Assembly (NCBI RefSeq): GCF_020463795.1
Contig: NZ_CP080025.1
Span: forward strand, 5,473,001-5,537,000
Reading direction: 5' to 3'
DNA from: Echinicola marina
GTDB lineage: Bacteria; Bacteroidota; Bacteroidia; Cytophagales; Cyclobacteriaceae
Length of the DNA stretch: 64,000 bases
How positions within the stretch are numbered: the first letter of the stretch is position 1; every line of letters starts with the position of its first letter. Positions 37,663-46,635 of this stretch are shown piece after piece. Position numbers and translations under genes: made by a program. Below the pieces are notes generated by a model. That model was not told the origin of the DNA. It ran no database searches and worked only from the letters and a program-made list of their open reading frames with translations.

Positions 37663-38820
37663 TTATTGCTTGGCAAGATTTATCAGTTTTTCAACTATGG
37701 GCTTTGCTTTATTTTCCCTGTCAAAAAGCAAAGGATAGTCTTTCCTACCCCTCACCGGCCAATTGTTTTTCCAAGAATTACTATCATTTACCCCCCATAG
37801 GGTAACCCTGGAAACCTTATCCTGGTGTTTCAGGAAAAGCTCAAAAAATTCCAAGTATCGTTTATCAAAAGCCTGCGACACACTATCTGGCAAACCATCT
37901 TTGTAGGGATTCATCCGATCTTCATAATCCGCATTATCCGAAATATTGGCTCCCGCTTCCCTATTTCTCCATGGGGAAGGAAGCACAGAAAGATCCAATT
38001 CGGTAACCATGACCTGCACTCCTAAATCAGAAAAGGCGAGCATGCTCTTTTCGAACGCTTCAATTTCCGGATGTTCTAAGCTGATATGTCCCTGCATACC
38101 TATACCATCTATTCGAATACCTTCCTCTTGAAGTTCTTTTACCATCTTGACCACACCTTCCCGTTTACCTGCTTGGGACATAGAAAAATCATTATAATAC
38201 AGTTCTGCATCCGGATCAGCTTCATGAGCAAACTGAAAGGCCAGTTTGATAAAGTCCTTGCCTAAAATTTGATGAAACTTGCTCTTTCTATAGCTTCCAT
38301 CATCCAATATGGCCTCATTGACCACATCCCAGGAATGCACCCGACCTTTATATCGGCCCACAACAGTATAGATGTGCTTGCGCATTCGCTCAGTCAGCAA
38401 TTCTGGTGACACCTCATTCCCCTCTTCATCGGTAAAGAACCATCTGGGAGCCTGAGAATGCCAAATAAGCGTATGCCCATGGATCTGCATATTGTTTTCT
38501 TCCCCAAATTCCACAAACTGATCAGCCAGATCAAAATTAAACTCCCCCTCACGTGGCTGTATCCGACCGCTTTTCATGATGTTTTCAGCGACAATACCGC
38601 TGAAATGTTCTTTTGCAATTTGAATGGAAGAGGTATCCCTGCCGGTTATTTGCCATGCATTTAGGGCTGTACCCATTACAAACTTCTCTTGAAAAGTATC
38701 TTTTAAAACAACAGGATTTCTATTTATGGATTCTCCCGAAGTACTGCAGGCCAAAAGGCTCAAACAAATGAAACCGATCAGGACGGGTATAAATTGATGT
38801 AGGGTGGATCGAAACTGCAT
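37663..38820 (-). CDS. GH10 endo-xylanase, lipoprotein
   Basis: A 385-residue lipoprotein (LLAC, C25). GHTLIWH (115-121), acid/base E169 in WDVVNEA, YYNDFS (208-213) and nucleophile E274 in VTELDL. It is close in length and motifs to the GH10 at 14920 but lipid-anchored, so it probably sits in the outer membrane. It begins a minus-strand operon with GH43 genes at 24 and 14 bp. A strong promoter lies about 150 bp upstream. Confidence 0.95.
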   Translation of the reverse strand: MQFRSTLHQFIPVLIGFICLSLLACSTSGESINRNPVVLKDTFQEKFVMGTALNAWQITGRDTSSIQIAKEHFSGIVAENIMKSGRIQPREGEFNFDLADQFVEFGEENNMQIHGHTLIWHSQAPRWFFTDEEGNEVSPELLTERMRKHIYTVVGRYKGRVHSWDVVNEAILDDGSYRKSKFHQILGKDFIKLAFQFAHEADPDAELYYNDFSMSQAGKREGVVKMVKELQEEGIRIDGIGMQGHISLEHPEIEAFEKSMLAFSDLGVQVMVTELDLSVLPSPWRNREAGANISDNADYEDRMNPYKDGLPDSVSQAFDKRYLEFFELFLKHQDKVSRVTLWGVNDSNSWKNNWPVRGRKDYPLLFDRENKAKPIVEKLINLAKQ

Positions 38821-39224
38821 ATTAGTGGTTATTATATTGTTAATTGAAAGTGGCTATGCTATTAGCCAAGACTAATTAAGGATGCGAAATCAAGCTATAT
38901 ATTCAGCAATATGAGGGAGATAGATTAAGGCATGGTCGATATTTTTTTGGGTTAATGAAAACTAACTATCTTAAATCAAAGATAAAAGCAACTAGAGTTG
39001 ATTCAAACTTCACAACAACATCCCAACATATTATTTATCAATGACTTAACGAGAATCATTGCACTTATAAATCGTTATTTATTTATTAAAACACAGGTTA
39101 TTTCACCTTTACAGGTTTAGTATTTCACACATAAGCCCAACAATGGTTCGTTTAAGACAAGAATCTGAATATTAATAAGTTAAATAGTTATGATCAATTT
39201 GAAAATAATGGATATCTATTTAAA
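38821..39224. other. Non-coding leader region of the GH10 operon
   Basis: No ORF. Holds the promoter at 38977-39007 and a predicted untranslated leader of about 150 nt before the GH10 start. Confidence 0.6.
38977..39007 (-). promoter_or_regulatory. Bacteroidota-type promoter of the GH10-GH43-GH43 operon
   Basis: On the minus strand TATCTTTG (38984-38977) matches TAnnTTTG, and TTTG (39007-39004) lies exactly 19 nt upstream. Both boxes are perfect consensus matches. Confidence 0.65.
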
Positions 39225-39245
39225 GCCCGGCCTAAATGGCCGGGC
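39225..39245 (-). terminator. GC-rich terminator after the small secreted protein genes
   Basis: GCCCGGCC (39225-39232) pairs perfectly with GGCCGGGC (39238-39245) around loop TAAAT. On the minus strand it is followed by TTTAAAT. It lies 62 bp after the stop of the gene at 39307. Confidence 0.75.
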
Positions 39246-39306
39246 AATTATCAAATGATCAAGTAAACAACCATTTCTAACTCGTTAAACTATTCTTACA
39301 ATTTCA

Positions 39307-39672
39307 TTACCAATACAAAAGGCCATGAGCATAACCATTACTAGCGGTAGATGTCAACGTTAAAGTATACCATTGTCTCGTCAGTACTTTTGTATCACTA
39401 TTATAATTTGAATCATTACTTCCAATAATTTCAGTGCCCGCAATATAAGCTCCACCTTGTCTCAAAAACACACTTCCTGAATACAAATAATTTGGATCAG
39501 CCCTATGGATCACATAGGAAAATTCAATATCACAATACTGGTTAATAGTAGCCGTTTGAGAATCTGAATTTACATATGGTGTAGCCATTACACCAATACC
39601 ATTATCATAAGCAAAACTGCTTGAAAAGGCCATGAATACCATAGCAAACATTAAGATTAACTTTTTCATCAT
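39307..39672 (-). CDS. Small secreted protein A (shared-leader pair)
   Basis: 121 residues, unrecognised. The signal peptide MMKKLILMFAMVFMAFSSSF is identical to that of the next gene upstream. The mature part (about 99 residues) is polar and rich in Ser, Thr, Tyr, Asn and Gly, looks all-beta (alternating strands such as ATINQYCDIEFSYVI and WYTLTLTST) and ends GLLYW. One cysteine (C48). No catalytic motif. Similar overall shape to its neighbour but weak sequence likeness. Last gene before a terminator. Probably exported to the periplasm or surface. Confidence 0.75.
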   Translation of the reverse strand: MMKKLILMFAMVFMAFSSSFAYDNGIGVMATPYVNSDSQTATINQYCDIEFSYVIHRADPNYLYSGSVFLRQGGAYIAGTEIIGSNDSNYNSDTKVLTRQWYTLTLTSTASNGYAHGLLYW

Positions 39673-39775
39673 TTTAGATTTAGTTGTTAAAGTTTATTAT
39701 AACAAGAATAAAGTCAATTGATCAAATTATTAAAATTTACTTTTTATATGATAATTTTAAATATTATGTCAACTC

Positions 39776-40168
39776 CTACCACATTAAAATCGCATAAGAA
39801 CGTACATTGGAAATAGCTTCGGCTTCAATTGTAATTGTACCCCAATGATTCCAGCCAAAAGATAAATTACTACCTTGCTCATAATAAAATCCAGGCGATC
39901 CAACTAAATCAACCTCCTTACTAAATATAGTAACTCCGTTATTTTTAACTGCGACCCGACCATTAAAATCATAATTGGGAGCCCCACTACTTACCCTCTC
40001 AATACTATAACTTAAATTGAATGTGCTATATGAATTAATATTCACATTCTTAGAATCAAATGTATTGTTCGAATAATAGGCTTCAACCATTTCCTCATTA
40101 TTATATGCAAAACTGCTAGAAAAGGCCATGAACACCATAGCAAACATTAAGATTAACTTTTTCATCAT
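39776..40168 (-). CDS. Small secreted protein B (shared-leader pair)
   Basis: 130 residues, unrecognised. Leader identical over residues 1-22 to the protein at 39307, differing at only three synonymous bases over 66 nt, and the 5' untranslated sequence is also alike. The mature part has beta-like strands (FNLSYSIERV, WGTITIEAEA) and ends SYAILMW, echoing the hydrophobic-Trp end of protein A. No cysteine in the mature part. It lies 62 bp after the parvulin-like lipoprotein gene, which may be its folding helper (inference). Confidence 0.75.
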   Translation of the reverse strand: MMKKLILMFAMVFMAFSSSFAYNNEEMVEAYYSNNTFDSKNVNINSYSTFNLSYSIERVSSGAPNYDFNGRVAVKNNGVTIFSKEVDLVGSPGFYYEQGSNLSFGWNHWGTITIEAEAISNVRSYAILMW

Positions 40169-40230
40169 TTTTAGGTTTTAGTTGTTATTAATTCATTTAA
40201 CTTCCTCTATATATTGATCAATTGACTTTC

Positions 40231-41850
40231 TTATTTTAATGTGGCCACTTGTGACTCCAATAGATTGATACTAATCGGGTAAGTCTCTTTCAATAAAGTT
40301 ATTTGCTGACCACGTATTTTGCTCTCTTTTTCTTTCAATAAGTTATTTTGAATTTGATGCTGAACTAATTGGAAAGGAATAGTAGATGTGCCGGATTTAG
40401 ACAGCAATTTGACCAACCAAAAGGACTCTCCTACTTTGACGGGCATGGACAATTCCCCGGAACTTTGCTTGATTACAGCCTCTATAATTGGCACACTATA
40501 ATGCTCATTAGGCATTTCAATCTCTATGATCTCTAATTCAGCTATACTTTCTTTTGTTCTTTTTTTATCAAATTGGATTTGCTCCTGCAACAATTGCCGG
40601 CTTTCCATGGCCTGTTGATAATCAGCATGCTTATAAACCTTGATCTTCGCCTCACCAAAACACTGGAATTTTTCGGAATTGCTATCATAATATGCTTTCA
40701 GTTCATCATCTGACACTTTCAACTCCGGTAAGATTTTTTTCCGCTTAAAATGGTGTACAAAAACCCCATTTGTCCTGTTCTTAATCCACTGTAAATACTC
40801 CTCATCCCCTTCCATCCCCATGTCTTTCGCTTCTTGAAGCAGGTATTTACCAATTAAAAAGCTGCCCATCATCTTTTTCATATCATTATGATTTGATAAT
40901 AGGCCCTTAAATACAGGCTGATGTCGGGCAAATTCCATAAAATTGCTTGCCGTATAGGGAATATTCTCCCCCTCAAACCTGTATTCCATCAATACAGATT
41001 CAGGATCTACCCCTGGCCAATTTTTATTATCCGGATCAAACATGGCAGCCATATCCACAATCGCCTGTTCATGCATAATAGGATTTGCCTCCTCAAAAAT
41101 CCGCTGTTGGCTTTCCCATATGTACTTTTCTTTCAAACCAAAAAGTAAATCCTGCTCAATAACGGACTTTTCTTGCTCATATGGCCTTAAAGGTGTTCTT
41201 TTCGAGTCGGAGATATGGACAATAAAGAATCCATTTAAAGTCTCCAATGGCCCAATAACATCCCCAATATTTAATTGGGCCAAATTTTCAAGGTATATCC
41301 CCATTGGGTTAAATGGGTAATGGGATGTGTAAGTATAATTTTTAATCCTTTCATCCGCATCCACCTCTTCCTTTAGTCTGTTAAAACCTTCAACAGTATT
41401 TACTTTTACTTCCGGATCTAGGTATTCCAAAAGCATTTCCCTCGTAGGAATAAGTATCACCTCTATATCATACCCTACATTTCTGCGCTTATAGGCCTTT
41501 TGAAGTGCTTCTTCACTGACCTTGAGATGTGGCTTCACCTTTCTATTCCAAACATAGCCTTCTACAGTTGAAGCGTAAAAGCGTTGAATATATTCCAGTT
41601 GCTTGGCTATTTGCTTTATTGTATCATACTGGTGATCCAATGCATAAGCCAAAATCAACCCTTCTTCCAGTAAGCGTTCATGTAATTGCTCTGTGGATAA
41701 TTGACTATACTTTTCATTTTTTTTAATGGACTCATATTCATTGGCAGTCAACGTATAAGATCCAATTTGAAGCAATACTTTATCGTGCTTCCGGTCACAA
41801 GCGGCACCTAGCAAAATGAGTAATGAAAGAATTATAAAACCAGATTTCAT
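40231..41850 (-). CDS. Parvulin-like (PpiC/SurA-type) peptidylprolyl isomerase lipoprotein
   Basis: A 539-residue lipoprotein (GAAC, C18). It shows a SurA-like N-terminal helical region (LQIGSYTLTANEYE...), a first PpiC-like domain (about 110-230, with IGDVIGPLETLNGFFIVHI, the rotamase end) and a second one (about 370-505, ending SGELSMPVKVGESFWLVKL). Periplasmic chaperones of this kind help outer-membrane or secreted proteins fold. It heads a unit with the two small secreted protein genes rather than with the glycosidases, so it may be a dedicated foldase for them (inference). Confidence 0.85.
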   Translation of the reverse strand: MKSGFIILSLLILLGAACDRKHDKVLLQIGSYTLTANEYESIKKNEKYSQLSTEQLHERLLEEGLILAYALDHQYDTIKQIAKQLEYIQRFYASTVEGYVWNRKVKPHLKVSEEALQKAYKRRNVGYDIEVILIPTREMLLEYLDPEVKVNTVEGFNRLKEEVDADERIKNYTYTSHYPFNPMGIYLENLAQLNIGDVIGPLETLNGFFIVHISDSKRTPLRPYEQEKSVIEQDLLFGLKEKYIWESQQRIFEEANPIMHEQAIVDMAAMFDPDNKNWPGVDPESVLMEYRFEGENIPYTASNFMEFARHQPVFKGLLSNHNDMKKMMGSFLIGKYLLQEAKDMGMEGDEEYLQWIKNRTNGVFVHHFKRKKILPELKVSDDELKAYYDSNSEKFQCFGEAKIKVYKHADYQQAMESRQLLQEQIQFDKKRTKESIAELEIIEIEMPNEHYSVPIIEAVIKQSSGELSMPVKVGESFWLVKLLSKSGTSTIPFQLVQHQIQNNLLKEKESKIRGQQITLLKETYPISINLLESQVATLK

Positions 41851-42048
41851 CAGATAAAAAGATTGTTATTTTGTAAGCTTAATTTCTTATGGCAATGAGG
41901 AAGTGGCAGGAGCTACAAAACCCTGTAAATACGCCCCGAGCCACTCACCTTCATTGTATGCCAAATTCTCCAAATAGTATAGAATTAGAACTGTCTTAAT
42001 TCGTTCTTTCAACTGTCTATTTAAGACAGACCAAAATTTTCCTTACAA

Positions 42049-43314
42049 TTATTCTCCTGCTGTACCCTCACATAGCTCCAATTCCTCCGCATACTCCCGA
42101 AACCATTGATGCACCGGTTTGGCGCAGGCATCCGGATCAGCATCATAAGCAATACCTCCTTCGGGGTCTCCCCGGTCGATCAGGTTTTCTGGAGCCAGTA
42201 GGTTCCAACTGACATTTCCCGTTTCATCAGCCAACAACTTGAAATTGGCGCCAAAGCCCCAACCATTGGCCGTACCGGTAATGCCTCCTTTTCCCCATAC
42301 ACCATATTGCTCCGGTGCCCAATCAATTTCCGTCACCGCTATAGGCGCAAAATCAGCTACAGGTTTAAAATTCCTTTCCCACTGTTGCCGTAAGGCAGTG
42401 GGGTCATTGAGGTCCTGTCCCCAGTAACCGGGATATAGGTGGACGGCATAGCCGATATTTTCTCCCACAATAGGGTAATCGGCAAATCCCCGGTAGTGGG
42501 ATTGATATCCCGAACCGGGTATCCAAAGGATGTTTCCCGCCCCATTGTCCCTGATCTTATCTACAATCGGCTGGAAGAACTGTTGTAAAGCCTCATAATG
42601 GGCCGGCGTATCGCTACCATATTCACCATTCGTGCCCAAAATATGTACCGGCTCATTGGCTAATTCAAACATCACATGGTCTGTATTTTTCAGGTCAGGA
42701 TGCTGGGAAACATGGTCCCAAATGGTCATCAAGTAATCATAATACTCATCTCCTACGGCAATTTCATGCGGACAGACCCCAGGAGGGCGCAGTATGATAT
42801 ACATCCCTCTGGACTTGGCATGCTCAATCAAAGGCACGATCACCTTATCCACAGCCGTAACAAAGCGGTCAAAATTAAATCGGGAAATGTCATTTTCCGG
42901 AATAGGTTCACCAGGTGTATTGGACCAATAAGGATCGATATGCAAGCGGACATAATTCAGGTACCATCCATCTTCATCACCGGCGGAAAGTTTATCCATC
43001 ACGGACTTGTTATAGGCCAGACATCCTTCCACATCATAATTGTTCCATCGCCATTCCCCTACATGTCCCCCATTGAACCAGGGACTTGGGGTCATGGCCA
43101 CTCCATGAAGGTTCACAGAATTACCACAGGGATCCTTCAAAAACCTACCTTCTACATGTAGTGGCTGTATCGGCTTGGGCCAAGAGATGGCTAAAACTTC
43201 ATCCTCTTCTTCCTTTTCCTTCTGATCTGGAAAAGGATCATCGGTCGTGCTACACCCAAAAAAAAGCCATAACATGATAATTCCGCCCACATAAGTGGCA
43301 TTTTTTATATTCAT
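42049..43314 (-). CDS. GH5-like glycosidase, lipoprotein
   Basis: 421 residues from the ATG; a longer ORF would need a TTG. Lipoprotein (FFGC, C21). TIM-barrel GH5 pattern: NLHGVAM near strand 1, YVRLHID, acid/base E221 in ELANEP, HLYPGYWG and nucleophile E329 in VTEIDW. The subfamily cannot be named. GH5 enzymes in xylan loci include arabinoxylan-specific endo-xylanases, mannanases and glucanases. It lies directly after the terminator that closes the xus operon, so its expression relative to that operon is uncertain. Confidence 0.88.
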   Translation of the reverse strand: MNIKNATYVGGIIMLWLFFGCSTTDDPFPDQKEKEEEDEVLAISWPKPIQPLHVEGRFLKDPCGNSVNLHGVAMTPSPWFNGGHVGEWRWNNYDVEGCLAYNKSVMDKLSAGDEDGWYLNYVRLHIDPYWSNTPGEPIPENDISRFNFDRFVTAVDKVIVPLIEHAKSRGMYIILRPPGVCPHEIAVGDEYYDYLMTIWDHVSQHPDLKNTDHVMFELANEPVHILGTNGEYGSDTPAHYEALQQFFQPIVDKIRDNGAGNILWIPGSGYQSHYRGFADYPIVGENIGYAVHLYPGYWGQDLNDPTALRQQWERNFKPVADFAPIAVTEIDWAPEQYGVWGKGGITGTANGWGFGANFKLLADETGNVSWNLLAPENLIDRGDPEGGIAYDADPDACAKPVHQWFREYAEELELCEGTAGE

Positions 43315-43340
43315 AGGAAGCAAAGTCTAATTTATGACAG

Positions 43341-43380
43341 AAAAAAAAGCCAGTGATAGCCAAGAGGCTTATCACCGGCT
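43341..43380 (-). terminator. Strong rho-independent terminator closing the xus-xyn10C operon
   Basis: Arms around AGCCAGTGATAGCC and GCTTATCACCGGCT (43348-43380) pair with two mismatches, loop AAGAG. On the minus strand eight T residues follow (43348-43341). It lies 10 bp after the xyn10C stop and only 27 bp before the GH5 ATG. Confidence 0.85.
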
Positions 43381-43390
43381 CAACCCCTAT

Positions 43391-45529
43391 CTATAATCCT
43401 TGAAGTCCTTCTACAAAACCAACATAGGCTGGTTTTCGGTTAAAATTAAGATCCCAAAGTCCCTGACGCTCTCCTGGCAGCCATGAGGCATCATCAGGAC
43501 TGTCTGTAATGCCCCATACCGTAATGCCATAGCGCTGTGCTTTCGGAACATACTCGTTATAGGTTTCCACCACATATTTGTACATCTCCGCTTGTTGCTC
43601 CAGCATTTCCGGTGTAGGGTTGGTTGAATTTACCCGTACATCCAATTCAGAAACTTTGATCAGTTTTCCTGTTGCCGCCAGCATTTCAAACATTATGGCA
43701 ATATTTTGCTTATTGGAATCAATGCCAATGTGCATTTGCGTACCGATACCGTCTATCTGAGCACCTTGGCTTTCCAGATAAGCTACGTAATCAATGAGTC
43801 CCTGACATTTGTCCAGATTATATTCCAGGTTATAATCATTGATAAAGTGGAGGTCATCCGGATTGCCATTTTCCCTGGCCCACTGAAAGGCTTTGACCGC
43901 ATAATCCTTGCCCAGGTAATCTTGCCAATAAAAATGATCCGCGGCCATATCTGAATTTCCAATGCCGGTTTTCAGTTCAGACGGGTTGTTATCATCCATC
44001 GGTTCATTGACCACATCCCAGGCTTTTACATGTTCGGCACTGTTGGTGACCATTCCTGATATCCATCTTTCCAACTCTCCTGAGATGATCGATTCCTTTT
44101 CCTCAGGTGTTTTCTGTACCAAAGTAGTACTTCCACCAGAAAGGGAGGCACTGCTCAGGACCACATTGTCAATGTACACCGTACCGGCATATTCCCCATA
44201 ACTTATAATAAGCCGCTCCCTATCATCAGCAGTTGCCGTAGTAGTCAGTTCAACCTGCTGCCATTCTCTGGTGACCATCACCTGGCCAAAACCATTGGAA
44301 GAATAATTAGGGCTTTGTAGTTCAGGACGGATGATCCCCTCAGCGTCACCTTTTACCCAAAAGCTCAATTTATAGGATTCTCCATTCTCAAGCGGCTCAG
44401 CAAAATTATATACGGTCTGTACTTCCCAGAAGCCTCCGGTTACAGAAGGGTTAGTGACAAAAAAGGCTTTGCCTTCTCCGCCAAATCCCATTCCATCCTC
44501 GGTAATACCACGGGTGGAGTTATTGCCCCAGCCTCCCCAGCCTGTACCGGATTCAAAATCTCCGTCCCCCACTAGGTTATTGATCGCAGGTTCTCCATTA
44601 GGATCATAAACATATAAGTTATTTATATCCAAGTAATAGGTAACCCCTGGGGCATATCCCATATCAAACTTCAATTTGAAGGAATCTCCTTGAAAATCAC
44701 TTAGGCTAAACCTGATTTCCTTCCAGGACATAGAAGTTTGGAAAGTAGCCGAAGCCGTTCCTGTCCCCATCCAATCTACCTCGGGCTCATTATTCTCCAA
44801 TCCTTCAAAACTGATCCTACCCTCACCTGGTATATCTGATTTGATATAGGCTACGATTTCATACTCCATTCCTGCCTCAGAAGGAATACCGGGGATAACG
44901 AACTGAAGGTCTCCTGGTGAAGACACACTGGCACCAGCAGTCAATTTAATGGCGGACGTTCCTTCTCCCATGCCTTCATTCTCGATGATGGATACATCAC
45001 CATTAGTAGAAAAGCCAGCAAGATCTCCTGCCATAAGTCCGCTCAGGTCCAACTCATTGGCAAAAGCAGGTGAATTCACCACAAGCGGCTCCAACAGCCC
45101 ATTCAAGTAGGCCGCATTTTGGTTGGCATGCCAACAGAGGGTATGACCATAAATCGAAGTTCCGGCCTCTGCTGCCGCTTGGTACATGGCATTGACGGCA
45201 TCCATGCTCAGACTTCCATCGGATTGTACCACTGCTCCATGCTTCATACCATATCCCGCAGTGATTTCTTGGAAATTACTATTGATCAGTCGGTACAAAA
45301 CACCCTTATCGGCATATTCAGTTTGACTCACCGCACCTCCAAGAATAAAATCTGGATTAGCGATACTATCTATATATGTCTTAAGGGTATTATAGGAATT
45401 CAGCTCTTCTTGAAGGGCTATACTTTCCGGTTTTTCGACCTGGTATTCATCTGTGGACACATAATCCACACAGGATGCCGTTAATGACAAGGCTACTCCG
45501 CCTAGAATATTGATATATCTTTTTTTCAT
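43391..45529 (-). CDS. xyn10C: Modular surface GH10 xylanase with CBM4/9-like insert (Xyn10C-type)
   Basis: A 712-residue lipoprotein (TASC, C20). The GH10 barrel is split. It starts normally (GGAVSQTEY, GHTLCWH at 128-134), is interrupted at about 150-465 by two carbohydrate-binding beta-sandwiches of CBM4_9 type (about 150-310 and 315-465), and resumes with acid/base E509 in WDVVNEP and nucleophile E628 in VSELDV. Split GH10 enzymes of this form are the hallmark surface xylanase of Bacteroidetes xylan loci. It is last in the xus operon and is expected to cut xylan at the cell surface for uptake by XusA/XusC. Confidence 0.95.
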   Translation of the reverse strand: MKKRYINILGGVALSLTASCVDYVSTDEYQVEKPESIALQEELNSYNTLKTYIDSIANPDFILGGAVSQTEYADKGVLYRLINSNFQEITAGYGMKHGAVVQSDGSLSMDAVNAMYQAAAEAGTSIYGHTLCWHANQNAAYLNGLLEPLVVNSPAFANELDLSGLMAGDLAGFSTNGDVSIIENEGMGEGTSAIKLTAGASVSSPGDLQFVIPGIPSEAGMEYEIVAYIKSDIPGEGRISFEGLENNEPEVDWMGTGTASATFQTSMSWKEIRFSLSDFQGDSFKLKFDMGYAPGVTYYLDINNLYVYDPNGEPAINNLVGDGDFESGTGWGGWGNNSTRGITEDGMGFGGEGKAFFVTNPSVTGGFWEVQTVYNFAEPLENGESYKLSFWVKGDAEGIIRPELQSPNYSSNGFGQVMVTREWQQVELTTTATADDRERLIISYGEYAGTVYIDNVVLSSASLSGGSTTLVQKTPEEKESIISGELERWISGMVTNSAEHVKAWDVVNEPMDDNNPSELKTGIGNSDMAADHFYWQDYLGKDYAVKAFQWARENGNPDDLHFINDYNLEYNLDKCQGLIDYVAYLESQGAQIDGIGTQMHIGIDSNKQNIAIMFEMLAATGKLIKVSELDVRVNSTNPTPEMLEQQAEMYKYVVETYNEYVPKAQRYGITVWGITDSPDDASWLPGERQGLWDLNFNRKPAYVGFVEGLQGL

Positions 45530-45557
45530 GTTAGTCTCGGATTAATTCATCAATAGA

Positions 45558-46583
45558 TTATTTCAGCACAGGACTAAATACCTCCATGCCTACTCCTCGG
45601 TCTCTCAGCACCAAAGTATCCACTGAGGCCACCTGCATTTGGGGCAAATCAATCTCATACTCCAAGTAAACCGCATCTCTATCCTGATTTCCCCAACTGG
45701 ATTTTTCACCATCCTTTACGAATTTTCCACTTCCAGATGCTGTATAACCATCATTTGCGGCAGAAACTGTGCAGTTACCCTGATCATCAAAAGTCAACAA
45801 TAGATCAGCTGTAATATTTTCTCCACCTTCCCCTGTTAGCGTTAATGGAAACACCACTTCAGAAAGAGACTGGGTAAGCAACTCATTGATTTCGTCATCC
45901 TCCACATTTTCTTCATGTCTAATAATGGTTTCATCGATGATCACACCGTCTTTTCCAGTGATTATATCTTTTCCTCTGCGCAGATAATTTCCGTGCCATT
46001 CATTTACGTATTTAACAGCATACAATGTAAAGTCCTTGGGTGCAGGGAACCAGTCTTCCGCAATGGCCCTCTTGGGGTCTTCTACCACCGGAACTCCAGA
46101 CAAAACAGAGTCCGCATTGGCTACTCCAGTAATCTTTACAGGTAGTACAAAGGTCTTTTTTATGGCCCTAGGATCATTGAAAAAGGCCCCGGTCAGCTGT
46201 ACCTCAACCCCTCCTGCAATCTCTCCACGTGGTATGGTCACCGTTTCAGAACTTAACTGATAATATTCTGAAGACAAGACTTCTATTTCATCTCCTCCCT
46301 CTTCAAATAACAGTCCCTCGGCCAATGATTCGTCCACCTCGATCTGCACAGACACATCATTTGGAGAAGAATATACTCCGCCGGTGGTCACCATCAATTT
46401 AAACTTCCCTTCATTGTCTAGGGAAGTGTCAAAAATATCCTCCCCCATAGTGATCGTACGGACAGGAAATTGGTAAGCGAAGTATACCGTTTGGTAATCA
46501 AAGTCCGGGAATTCCCAATCCTCATTCTCGCAAGATGAAAATATCAAGACAATCGCTATCAATATATATGGTATCTTTTTCAT
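45558..46583 (-). CDS. xusE: Surface glycan-binding lipoprotein XusE-type (DUF1735-like)
   Basis: 341 residues from the ATG; an upstream TTG is ignored. Lipoprotein (FSSC, C18). The N-terminal half (about 25-170) resembles DUF1735, with YFAYQFPVRTITMGEDIFDTS and TFVLPVKITG. The C-terminal half is a beta domain of unassigned type. It lies 28 bp before xyn10C and 52 bp after xusD, the same place as XusE or the surface glycan-binding protein in Prevotella and Bacteroides xylan loci. It probably holds xylan at the surface. Confidence 0.88.
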   Translation of the reverse strand: MKKIPYILIAIVLIFSSCENEDWEFPDFDYQTVYFAYQFPVRTITMGEDIFDTSLDNEGKFKLMVTTGGVYSSPNDVSVQIEVDESLAEGLLFEEGGDEIEVLSSEYYQLSSETVTIPRGEIAGGVEVQLTGAFFNDPRAIKKTFVLPVKITGVANADSVLSGVPVVEDPKRAIAEDWFPAPKDFTLYAVKYVNEWHGNYLRRGKDIITGKDGVIIDETIIRHEENVEDDEINELLTQSLSEVVFPLTLTGEGGENITADLLLTFDDQGNCTVSAANDGYTASGSGKFVKDGEKSSWGNQDRDAVYLEYEIDLPQMQVASVDTLVLRDRGVGMEVFSPVLK

Positions 46584-46635
46584 TGTTTTTGCTTTTAATT
46601 CTCTTACAACCAATTGTTCTTAGCTTTCATATCAA

